Assembly (NCBI GenBank): GCA_905250125.1
Contig: CAJNOL010000301.1
Location: 102,145 to 166,144, forward strand
DNA: 64,000 bases
Direction: 5' to 3'
From: Rotaria sordida
Lineage: Eukaryota; Rotifera; Eurotatoria; Philodinida; Philodinidae
The position numbers were made by a program, and so were the translations under genes. The notes under the pieces were generated by a model, which was not told where the DNA came from, made no database searches, and was given only the letters and a program-made list of their open reading frames with translations. This document shows, in pieces, positions 9,059 through 20,249 of this stretch (its first letter is position 1; each line of letters starts with the position of its first letter).

Positions 9059-12000
9059 ATGAACATAACAAAACTCAATATTTCATGTGTATGGGGTGGT
9101 ACACTGACTGGTATTTTACTCAAAAATGATGTAGTAACCACCGATAGTCATTGTCAAAAAACAATGAAAATTATTGGTATACATGGTTGGCTCGATAATC
9201 TTAATTCATTATTACCACTTGCAGAAAAATTAATAAATCATCATCCAAGTAAGTCGAGTAAAGTGTTATTTCAGTATTTTGAATTTCGAATGAAGTATTG
9301 GAATTTATTGCATCTCATTTATACTTCTTTTTTTTTTCCTCTTGGTGTAGATATAATAAAAGAAAATTAGTAATTGTATTATCTTTTTCTATAGATTATG
9401 AAATTTGTTTGTATGATGGTGCTGGACACGGATTTTCAAGTCATATTCCTAAAGGTATTGATTACTCGGTTGTACGTAATCTTCAAGATCTTCGTACTGT
9501 TATTCAAAGTTAGTTCTTTTTTTTTATCATTTAAAGAAGTACAGTATAGTTATCTTTTCCTTAAAGGCCTTGGTTGGGATAAAGAAAAATATTCTATTAT
9601 TGGTCATAGTTTTGGTGCAGCAATTGGAGTGACTGTAGATTTCTTTTATAATTAGTATTGATACATATAATGACTTTTGTTTTATATGTAGTATACAGCA
9701 AGTTATCCAGAAGAAGTCTTATGTCTTGTTTGTCTTGATTCTCTGCCCCGAGGAGAAACATCATTGGAAGATTATTTCAAAATTCAAGGTTCTCGAATTG
9801 ATGCTAGTTTAAAATATCATAAAAGACCACCTAGATCTCACAAGCCTCATCTAACATCTGAAATAATACTTCAATTGTAAGTAGAAAATAAGTTGAGCAA
9901 AACAAAAAAGTTGAATCAAAATTGTTTTATTCAGAATAAAAATTATGCGACCTGGTATTACTGATGAAGCTGCTAAATTGTTAATTGAACGTTCAATTCG
10001 TCAAGATACAGGTTTATCATCAGGATCTAGTTTTCTTATAGATGAAGTTCTTTGTTTAGATGGTGAAATACATTTAACCCATGATGAGTCATTAAACTCA
10101 GTAAGTATAATACGTATTATATATCCTCACGCGATGGCGTATGGATCAATTTCGACAGGATAACTTCTTATTACTTCTTGACAGAAGGCAACAGGATCGG
10201 AATACTGCACCTATCGAGAGAATATTTTCAATTGACTAATCGCTTTCCAACCAAAAGTTAACGGATGAGGCATAAGATATGATCAAATTTTTTCATTGCA
10301 ATTTTTAATCACTTAATGCGTTGTATTAAAAAAAATATACTACTAGATGTATCGTGAAAAGCTCTACCATTTACCAAGGACAGCATGTTTTATAATTGTA
10401 CTTTTTTCTTTCAAAATGGACAAAATTCTGTGCAGCCAAGTTTTGGCGCTGTGAAAAAGATCATCGATTGGTACACGACAAATTCTTTTTATATCATCAA
10501 TTAACGAATCATAATTTTAACTTTATCCCATTGTGTGCTGTTCGGACAGCATCTCAAACATAATAATCCAGGATATTGAGGGTAGGGCTATTGGGTGTCC
10601 ATCGGACCCTACCTGGACTAGATCCGGATCCAGAAATTCTTGGATCCGATAGGTTTCACCATGTGTGATTCTTAACTCTAGTACTATCAAATCTATTTTA
10701 GAGATAATACAATGACATGTATTTTCATAATGTGACTTTTGTTGAAGTTATACTATTTTCCGATTCATTCTTATAAAGAGATTATTAGAATCTTAACTTT
10801 TCTTTATTTGGAATAAGTAATATGAATACTTCATTTTACAGAATGGAGATTAAAAACAGATTCTGAGTATTAATAAAACTTATTTCGAGTGTTTTTTGTC
10901 TTTGGAACGATCACAAATTGAACATCGTTTGCGTTTTGATTGCATGAAATTTCCACTTAATCCTTATGACAGTTATTTCATTATAGGATAACCGACCACA
11001 ACTAACCTATGTCACAAAAAACTGGATCATTTTTAGTGGTAAACTGTAATGTTTGTCAAAACCGGTGGTTTGCCGCGGTTAGTTGCAGCAATGGGAACCG
11101 GTAGTCGCGATAAATCGTCGGTTTTCTGCCGATTTTTACCACATTGAAATGCATTTTTGGATATCCTTATGTAAAAAGTTCGAGGTTCTCGAGCGAAAAT
11201 CAAAAACGTGAGCAGTTACACTTTTCCCTAATTCGTCAAGGAATAAACGACGTTTATATTTTGTCTTTTATTCGTATTTCAATTAGGACTTTATCCTTCT
11301 ATACAGTCAGAGCATTTATAGCGACAATATCTATCCTTCCGTAAAAGATATAAAATGGTCATCTCTTTGTGTCTCTTCTTACGGAATACTTATAACACTT
11401 CTAATTAACAGTATCGGCAGTATCTTAGCTTTTGTTATAGTCAATTTTAAATTTTAAACCGAGAAAAATGCTAAATATTTTTGGAAGCTGAAAAAATACT
11501 AAGATATTTTTGTTAAATTTCTATTTCCTACAGTGGAGTCTAAATGGACTCTGATTGGTAATACTAGGGTTAATGAATTATACGATGTTTTCTTCAGACC
11601 ATGCCAATAATTCATGATGTGTATGTGGTATGAGATTGTCTTGTTAGTCGATGGAATTATCGCACTGCAGTCGTTTACCTTCGGATTGTACATATGAAAG
11701 AGCAATTTCAATATAATTCTCTTTTGATAATGTTTCATCAGATTTAAAAATAACTGAAGACGTAAGCCCATTTTTAGAAGCATCTAACTATATCGTAATT
11801 GTTATTGGATACTTAATCGTTTGATTTATACTACCTTGTTCGTCTTAAAGTATAAAAGTGTCTCTTATGAAAAATATTAAGCTGTTCTTTGTAAATTGTG
11901 GAGCTTTTCGCGCTGCGTTTTGTGGTGTGTATTTTTTTAATACAACGTATTTAGTAATCAAAAATTGAAATGCAAAAAACGTGGGCATTTATTATGCCTC

Positions 12001-12700
12001 ACCCGTTACTAGACACCAAAATCATTTTGAATCTGCTCAGATTATAGAACACATCGAGTTGTCTATAAGACAATAATCTTTTCTACTTTCCAAAAATGAA
12101 TTTTAAATAAAATAATATCGTCTTGAAGATTTTCATATTGAAATATTGATATGTATTAGAAAACCAGTATATGAAGACCAAAGAGAATCCCTTATGATCA
12201 TATTCGAAATCAGCATGATCAATAAACTACGATCGATTACCTTTCTATGAGCAAGTGATTGATCATTTCCTCGTAATTGCTATTCATTTCTGAAATTTTA
12301 TCAATCTAAATAGTAATATTTGATTTTCTTCTTCATAGAACACACTTATACCACTCAGTGATGAGATGATTCGATGTGTAATTCAATCTATAAAAATACC
12401 CGTTCTTTTTATTGGGTATGTTTTAATACAATAGAATAATAAAATAGTCTATTTTTGTGTTAAAGTGCTACTAATCCTCAATATCCTCGAGATGAAAAAA
12501 CATTTGCTTGTATCAAAGAGTGCAATTCTAATGTGAGTAATGAGTACAAATCAAGTCAATAATTAGCAAAAAAAAAAACATATTGTTCTTTTCTTTTTCA
12601 GTTTAAAATGATATTAATCGATGGACCACACCATTTGCATATGACACATGTTGATGAAGTCGTTGATCATATTGAACAATATTTTAAAAAACATCTTTAA
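9059..12700 (+). CDS. SERHL-like: Serine hydrolase-like protein, alpha/beta hydrolase (copy C)
   Basis: Eight exons: 9059-9248, 9395-9508, 9567-9634, 9692-9876, 9935-10100, 12339-12415, 12466-12532, 12602-12700. They give 321 aa in frame. The nucleophile elbow is GHSFG and the His region GPHHLHM; LNISCVWGG and HGWLDN are conserved, while DRAGHG is changed to DGAGHG. The intron that separates exons 5 and 6 in copies A and B is here a 30-bp stop-free stretch (10012-10041), too short to splice, so it is read as coding. The intron 10101-12338 is 2.2 kb because of an inserted repeat element, yet the exons beyond it keep phase and homology, so the gene is probably still expressed. AATAAA-like signals follow the stop. 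Confidence 0.85.
10250..12025. mobile_element. Diverged family 1-like inverted-repeat insertion inside an intron
   Basis: It lies wholly within the 2.2-kb intron of hydrolase copy C. Inverted subterminal arms are visible: GTTAACGGATGAGGCATAA near 10257 against TTATGCCTCACCCGTTAC near 11991, and GCGTTGTATTAAAAAAAATA near 10318 against TTTTTTTAATACAACGTATT near 11931. Words equivalent to GCAGCGTGAAAAGCTCTACAA are at about 10350 and 11890 (inverted). The outer ends could not be fixed. An interior patch (11030-11140) is rich in CCGGTGGTTTGCCG/CGGTTTTCTGCCG and may be a nested insertion. Confidence 0.55.
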
Positions 12701-14678
12701 TAATATTCTATAACAAATAATTAATTTTAATCATTCTCAATATTATTTATTTTATTCGAATTTTTTTAATAAAAACAAAAAAAGAATTTCTCAATAAAAA
12801 CTACTTATCTATCAATTAGAAAAAACCTAATCTTTGAATGAAGCGACTTTCGATTTCAACTATAAATGATTGTAGAGAGTGTTTTCTATTCAAATTCGAA
12901 TCATCTATTAGAAACAATTCAAATTAATCGAGAAGAAAACATCCTTAAAATATATTTTACTACTAAAAATTGTTCTCATAACTAGCTCCGATTTGGACTC
13001 TGTGACTCAGATGTATCAATATAATCACAGTGCATTATATTTAACTCAATTCTGTCAGTTTTAACAGACTTCAAAAATATTTACAACACTTTCAAAAGCA
13101 GCCGATAGTAAACTACTCAGAGATATCGACGGAAATTTTCATTTTTTCTCAGTGGAATTGAACGATTGATAAACTCAACTTTGGTCGGAAGTACAAAATA
13201 TGACTGTGGATGGATGTAGGTACCGTTATACTCTTCATCTAAACCCATATGGACATCTGCATCGAAGCAGAAAAACACATGAAAATCAGCATAAAAAAGT
13301 CGAATAAACACCTATAATCGATATAACGATTAGTTCAATACAGTATCTGATCTCCTTAACGATTTGTCTTTAACTCGTTAACTGTGAAACTAACTCTTAT
13401 AAATTCACCGATATTTAAGGATGATATAAACTTTTGCGGATAAATATGTTCAGAAGTTGTTTTTTCAATGACAAAGCACAAAAAAAAGTTAATTCTACAA
13501 AAGTGTTTTCGAAATTCAAGGTTTCATTCAAAAGTTTAGAGTAAGATATGATAAACACAAACTACAACATTACAAATTGTACATTTGTATTTTCAATTCA
13601 CTTCTTGCACAATTTATAGAGTAACAACAATCAATCCAATAATAATATTTCAGTAGCAGATTCACACTGAATACAAATAATGATACAATTGACACAGAGA
13701 AACATAACCGATGTGAAACATCAGCAGAGATGTCGATCACAGTTGAAAACCTGTCGCTGTCCCACCATCATGAACATCTTTGGTAGAGAAAGTTCTATTC
13801 ATTGCAGGATGTTAGAGTCAGCATAGAATATACAAAACAAAACAAAGTTAAGGAATTGCAGTCTTCGTCTTCTTCATAACGACGGCCTTGACGAGTCTAC
13901 TCGTCAATAATAATTGAGGAGTTAATGTAGCGAAAAACAATTATGATTGCACAAATCAAGACATTAATTATGGTCGATAACCTAATATTTCAAAGTATTT
14001 TGCTTGTCTTTCATTTTTTTTCTTTTTCAATATAATAAATATATGATTCAAATTTAGTTACTTGGTTTTTTATTTATTTTCTGAACGAAAAAAATATTCA
14101 GAAGTCTCCACCTTAGTTTTCGACCGAAGTTCCGAGAATCGAACAATTTTTGCTCATCAATTCCCGCGATAAAAATCGCTCTTCAATCTAAGTGACCTCG
14201 TGATACTCCTGAAATCGTTGGTAGTTTCTCTATAGTTATTTCATGGATATTTCTAATACTTCAATTTCTTGCATACAGCAAAATCGCTTTCCATAGAAAT
14301 GCGACATCTATAGTATATTTTTATTTAATATACCAGGAAACAGAATTGAATATATATATTCTTATATTAATATGAATTTTTTTTGTATTATATTTTCATT
14401 TATTTTCCTGTATTATCCATTAAATACCAAATGGATATCTACCTGTGTATGTAATACATATGCTGTACCTTTTTTTTTCTTTCTCTAGAATAATCTTTTC
14501 AATCATTTATTTATTATTAATAAAAGAAAAAATTTTTATTATTCATTGTATTATAAATACATATATTTTTAGTATCAAATATTAAGCCGTTCACCTTCTT
14601 GTTCTTTTTTTTTCTCTCTCTCTCTCTTTCTACGCAACTTTTTCATTGCATTTATTCATTGAACACATTCTATTCATT
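12701..14678. other. Intergenic between hydrolase array and BICD
   Basis: No supported gene. A segment at about 12855-13082 is a diverged copy of 34950-35213 (listed as a repeat). A minus-strand open frame at 13117-13311 has no recognisable motif. The 3' end holds a CT-rich run (TCTCTCTCTCTC near 14615) just upstream of BICD, likely in its 5' UTR or promoter. Confidence 0.45.
12855..13082. repeat. Dispersed repeat, copy paired with 34950-35213
   Basis: Shared order of words with the distant segment: GATTGTAGAGAGTGTT, TCATCTATTAGAAA, CAAATTAATCGAGAAGAAA, ATATATTTTACTACTAAA, CTCAATTCTGTCAGTTTTAA and ACTTCAAAAATATTTAC. Same orientation, roughly 230-260 bp. No coding frame; element type unknown. 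Confidence 0.6.
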
Positions 14679-17600
14679 ATGACAACATCCGATGATGAAG
14701 ATTCTCATGTTCAGATAGCTAAATTACGTTCAGCTAATAAACAAGCAGCTGAATATGGTTTAGCATTACTTAATGAAAAAAGTCAATTAGAATTACAATA
14801 TGATGAATTACAAAATCAACATGAAATACTTAAAACTGAATTAGAACAATTAAAAATTCAATTAAAAACTATTCAAGTTAATCAACGTGAAGAAACATTA
14901 CAAGGTGAAACAAATGAAGAAACATTATTAAATGAAAAACAAACACGTGAAAATTCTTTAATGAAAGAAATACAACGTAATGAATATGAATTACGTTTTT
15001 TAAAACATGATAATGAACGTTTACATAATGAAAATGAAAAAAATCTTTTAAAATCTCAAGAATTTATTGAACGTATACAAGAATTAGATGAATTAAAAAT
15101 TAAATTAAAATATGATTTAAAACAATGTAAACGACATGAACTAAGACTTACAGATGCTAATACAGAATTAGAAGAAGATAATGTTACATTACAACAACAA
15201 GTACAAAGATTAAGAGAAAATCTTATTGACTATGATGGATTAAAACTTGAAAATAAACAATTACAAGAAAATGTAAGTTGAAAATTCTTCAAAAAAATAA
15301 ACAATCTGTATTTCTTATAGATAGATGATTTACATCGAATGATGCAAGAACTTAAATCATTAAAATCAATAACTGAATCACAAATTATCGAATTACACAA
15401 TAATCTTCGTGATGAACGAGAACAAAAACGTATTTACAAACAACAATTAGATCATCGAATACAACAAGTAACAACAAAACGAAGCCACTTAAGGAGTCGC
15501 TTCTTTAGAATTGATTTATCACTTAGAACGAACTGTTTAAGCTAAAATTTACAGAAATGAGTGGTCCTAGTGAGAAATCCTTATGGTCAAAATTTCAACC
15601 CGATATGTCCTATTAGACCGAACTTCCAACTTGTTTTTATGACTTCCAGGAGAATCCTTATAACTTCGTCATTTTACAAGGTACAAAGAGTTCAAAGTGA
15701 TTTCAATTTTAAAGCTAACCTCTGTGTGCAGTTTTTATCCGAACAGAATCCACGATAGTAAATTTCACTTTTCTCAGACTAAAAATCAAGTATAAAAAAA
15801 AACCTGGTCGGACAAAAGTTTTTTCGTATTTAGAGCTTCAAAACAAAAAAAAACAATGATTATAACTTGAACTGGAAGAGAATCATTTCAATTTTTCTGC
15901 CCGGAAATCATATTTTGAGAAAAAAAACGCTAAAGAAGTTTTAGAAATGGATTTTTTCATTCAAATCCAGAAAAACAAAAATCATATGACGATTGCGTAT
16001 TTTTAATACACTCCACTGGACTGTTTTAAAGAACGTAACAAATGGAGATAGCTAACATCATCTGTTATGCTGGTTAATTCTGTTCAATGCTAATACAAGT
16101 GACAACGTAGTTTTTCCAAAATAGTAGGATCGAAGTTTCTTGTGATAAATCTGTGAAATTCTGATCATTTTGTAAAAAGCCATATATATTCTGAAAGGTG
16201 CATCTTCCTATAACAAAAACTCAACTTCAATATTTTTTCAAAAAACAATTAGGTTTTCTAAGAGAAGGATTCCTTAAGTTAATTCCGGTCCTTTCCAGAC
16301 CCAAAATTGTCGTTTTTTATGTTTGATATGTAGATTTAAAAAAACTAAAAAGTGCAACTTTCTTTGCAATTTTTAAACAAAAAATTGAAATTTCCTTCTT
16401 GCACCTCAATCAAATTGGCATGCGTGTTGTTCTTTTTTTCCTGAAAATATTATACCTATGAAGTTTGGCGGATTTTTACAAAATTAACATCATCCGATAA
16501 AAGCTTTTTTCATAGTATCTTCAGTGTTTTGCTTCTCCGGAGCTTCAGGAACTATATTTTTCAAAGCAAACAAAAAACACGCACCCAGATTTATTCCTAC
16601 TTGCCATAGGAGAAATCTCAGCAGTGTGAATGTAAACGCGGGGAAGCCTTACATCATTTTTGGTCCTTTATCTAGAGTCCGACGGGAACGACGTTTCCTG
16701 TAAGGTTTTTGGAATAGGAACACAGAAACGGAAATTCTCGTGGTGATTTGAGTGTCGGAAACATGAGAACAGAAACAAGACTAAAAAAAATTTGCGTTCC
16801 AGAAAATCGTTTTATCCTATTTCTACATACATTAAAATGTGTTCACTAAAAATGAATATAGGAAAAATTTACCAAATTAACATAGATAAAATTTATCAAA
16901 ACGAAATGTTTTTTAAATAGCAAACCTTAGTTGTGTCCCAAGTAGAAATCTTTAATATTTCCTTTTCTAGTCCTTAATGGATCCGATACGGACCGTTATA
17001 GATTTTTACTATTTTTTCTTGAGGAATCGACTATCCTGAAAGAAGCGTATAGTCGCGAAATTTCTAGATCCTGACAGGGTTCAATTAGGATTGAATAATT
17101 TATCACTTTTTTGAATCAGCAGCCATTTAGTAAATCATGGAAACCTGAAAGAAACATGTAACTAAGATACATTCAACAATTTGATTCGACGAAAGCCTTA
17201 CGGGAATCGGAACAAAAAATTATTTTTACAGGAATGAAAAACGAGAAAAGTTGTTCCCGCAGGACACTACCTTGATATCCCGAAAGAAAGCATTTGGAAA
17301 TCTTGAATCTATGACAACTTTTATTCTACTCATCGAGATCTATCAAATCTTTTTGCCAAGTTGTTCTCAAGAAAACTCGAAAATGGAGCTCTAGTCATAG
17401 TGTCCTGCAGGAATGACTTTTCTCGGTTCCAGTTTCCCGTAAAAATAATTCTTTGTTGCCGCTCCTGTTCCCACCGGACTCTATCTAGTCCTCTTAAACA
17501 TAGATTTCTATTTCGTTTTCTTTAATAGGAATCGCTTCGTAATTTGGATTCAATTCGTATGACATTAAATGCTACACAGACAAATCCATTGGATGATTAT

Positions 17601-20249
17601 CCACTTAGTTGTGAAGATGATGATATTGAAGATGATGATATAAGTCGTGTTTCATCATCAAATGATGTTTTAGAAAATGATCAACAACCAATTGGTAATT
17701 TATTCAGGTAAAAAACTTTTTTTTGCATTGAAATTTAAAAACAAAAAATAGAAGACAATTTTTGTTTTTGTTTTAGTGAAATTCATGGTAATGAAATTCG
17801 TAAATTAGAACTTGAATGTTTACAATTAACTCAAATAAAATCTTCACTTGATAATCAATTATTAACAATAAATGAAAAAATAAAAATTCTTTCACATAAA
17901 ATTCAACATATGATTGAAATTATTATTCCAAATAAAAAAACTTCATTAAATCAAACCAATTCTGATGATACAAATAATCTTTTAATTATATCACTTGATT
18001 CAATTGAACAAATTGATAATATTATTAATAAAAATCTTCATTTATTTAATGGTGATCAAGAATTATTAAAAAAAAAATCTGATGAACAAGAACATACAAT
18101 ATTTAAATTAAAACAAGATCTTAATATTATGATGAAACAATGTAATGATACACAAACAATGCTTATTAAAACTCATGATAATTTAGTAAGAAGAAAAAAA
18201 ATAAAATTCTTCTATTTATATTTTCTTTTTATTTAGATGAATTTAAGTGAAGAATTAGAAAATATTCATTCATATATTTTTACAACAATTGATTTATCAA
18301 TTCCATCGAATGATATTCAAATTAAAAAACAACAATTAACAAATTTAAATAATAAAATTATTGATACAACAATGAATGAACATATATTAAATATTATTCA
18401 AGAACAAATTAAACAATTAAAACAATCATTTAGCAAAGTTTTAGATCATATTAAACATAAAGAACAATCATCAAATAATATAACTGTATCAAATAATGAA
18501 CTATCTAATGAAACTAAAGAATTACAAGATCAAGTAAGTTTACATTTTCAACTAATCAATCACTTTTGTATTCGAACTTAATACATAAGATACTTTTCGA
18601 CTGAGATAAGATTCATTTGATAAGTTCTATTACTCATTAGTATTCATCGTCTCAGTCAAAAAGCAATTTGAACATCTGAAGAAATTCTCTCATGAGCTTT
18701 CATGTGAGATATTTTTTGAACAAATCATACAATACTCATTGATTTAAGCTGGTATTATCCGATAGGCTTTGTATATATTTTTTGTAGTTACTAAATAATT
18801 CATTTTAGTCTGTCTAAGCGGACTAAATCAGAGTAAAATACAATATAGTCTCATCTAATTCTTTGGTCTTATCTACTTTACTATGAATCATATGAAGCAA
18901 TATAATAGGAAATAAATGAATGGTTGATTAAAAGATTAATATTGATCTATTCAAACGAAAAGAATCGAATAACGATAATAATAATTACAAATTTATGTTA
19001 GTTCTATTAGAAGTTAAGCTCTCTCCTCTCAGAAAAAATCGAAATTGAGATAGCCCGAGGTCTAATTATTTAATGCTTTGTTCTTTTTATCGCAATGTTT
19101 GATGATTTTCATCATCTACTTGAAAAATATGCTTTATTAATAATTTTAAAAAATGAAGTCAGCAAGAAAAAAATTTCAATTCTCATCTGATATAGTTTGA
19201 TTGATTCATTAGATATTATTTTTGTCCTATAGGAACCTGTCGAGCTGGTCTCGAACCCGATGGGCCTTAGTCGTCTGAGAAATGTATAGAGTGTGCTAGT
19301 CACTAGATACAAAAAAAATCTCGTATCTGCAGGACGACTTTTCAATTTCGATTAAAAAATTTCATTGAGATTATCAGAGTGTAGTTCAACGGAATCTCAA
19401 AAATATTCGACTGACAGACTTTAGAAGACGCTACACCAAAATTCCTAAACAAAAACATTCAAATATTTTTGTTTTTTTTTTTAGATTATCAAACTACGTT
19501 CATTATTAACAACAAAACGTGAACAAATAGGTACATTACGTACAGTTCTTAAAGCTAATAAACAAACAGCTGAAATAGCATTAGCTAATTTAAAATCCAA
19601 ATATGAAAATGAAAAATTAATTGTTACTGAAACAATGTCAAAATTACGTAATGAATTACAATCATTAAAAGAAGATGCCGCTACATTTGCATCATTACGT
19701 GCTATGTTTGCTGCACGCTGTGATGAATATGTTACACAATTAGATGAATTACAAAGACAAGTACATTCATCAGAAGAAGAAAAGAAAACACTTAATTCAT
19801 TACTTCGTATGGCTATTGAACAAAAACTTGCATTAACACAAAAACTTGAAGATTTAGAAGTTGATAATGAACGACCGAATACAACTTCAAATATTTCAAA
19901 ACGAACAATACATTCAAATAAAACAAATCCATTATCTATTAATTCAGAAATACCACTTGGATTATTAACTATAGCTTCAAATAATAATACAACTGATAAT
20001 CGAAATATTAATAATAGTTCTATGTCAGAAGTACGACGAGGCAGATTTATACCACCACGAGTAAGTTTTTATAATTATTCTATATCTTCAAAAATTTTCA
20101 TTTAACTATTATTCATTTATATTTAAACAAATTATAAATTCAAAATCTTTATTAATATCAATATTTTTTCTTCAATATTATATAAATTATTTTAGATGAT
20201 GCCAGCATTTACAGCAAATAAAAATCAACAAATACAAAATAAACGATAG
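14679..20249 (+). CDS. BICD: Bicaudal-D homologue, dynein-dynactin cargo adaptor
   Basis: Seven exons: 14679-15272, 15321-15467, 17529-17707, 17777-18185, 18237-18533, 19485-20060, 20196-20249; 751 aa, near Drosophila BicD size (about 782). The N-terminus has the CC1 box AAEYGLALL (residues 23-31), which in the family contacts dynein light intermediate chain, followed by a long coiled coil. The middle coiled coil is poorly conserved and acidic/Asn-rich. Exon 6 (residues 543-734) contains the highly conserved C-terminal cargo-binding coiled coil, with [40 protein letters not shown] and [19 protein letters not shown] almost as in vertebrate BICD2; this region binds RAB6, RanBP2 or Egalitarian-type partners. 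Cytoplasmic, on microtubule-borne cargo. Introns 2 and 5 (2.06 and 0.95 kb) are repeat-filled. A competing last exon exists at 20427. Confidence 0.93.
16665..17500. mobile_element. Foldback element in BICD intron 2
   Basis: TTTATCTAGAGTCCGACGGGAAC near 16670 is mirrored by GTTCCCACCGGACTCTATCTAG near 17470-17495. A tighter inner pair (about 17215-17268 against 17400-17460, with AATTATTTTTACAGG, GAAAAGTTG and CAGGACACTA mirrored) forms a hairpin of about 55-bp arms and a 130-bp loop. No open frame. The terminal word TAGAGTCCGACGGG belongs to the recurrent CTAGAGYCC motif seen elsewhere in the window. Confidence 0.5.
18586..18669. repeat. Small foldback element, internally deleted copy
   Basis: TACTTTTCGACTGAGATAAG at the left is mirrored by CATCGTCTCAGTCAAAAAG at the right, with TCTATTACTCATTAGTATT between. 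It corresponds to the ends of the 2704-2879 element but is about half as long. Sited in BICD intron 5. Confidence 0.5.
19222..19310 (-). repeat. Possible tRNA-derived SINE head (pol III A/B box-like)
   Basis: Read on the minus strand, AGTGACTAGCACACTC (19304-19289) is followed about 30 bp later by GGGTTCGAGACC (19258-19247). The second is a very good B-box (GGTTCGANNCC) and the first a degenerate A-box region, at roughly tRNA-like spacing. The intervening TTTCTCAGACGACTAAGGCCC is typical of tRNA-derived SINE heads. It does not fold into a full tRNA cloverleaf by eye. It sits in BICD intron 5 in antisense orientation. Confidence 0.4.

Noticed and set aside
15561..15758. Open frame just after BICD exon 2 as an exon
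   Set aside because: It is not in phase with the donor at 15468 and does not resemble BICD; the next good exon is at 17529.
19222..19310. A functional tRNA gene on the minus strand
   Set aside because: The B-box is good but no acceptor stem or anticodon arm pairing could be found by eye, so a SINE-like fragment is preferred.
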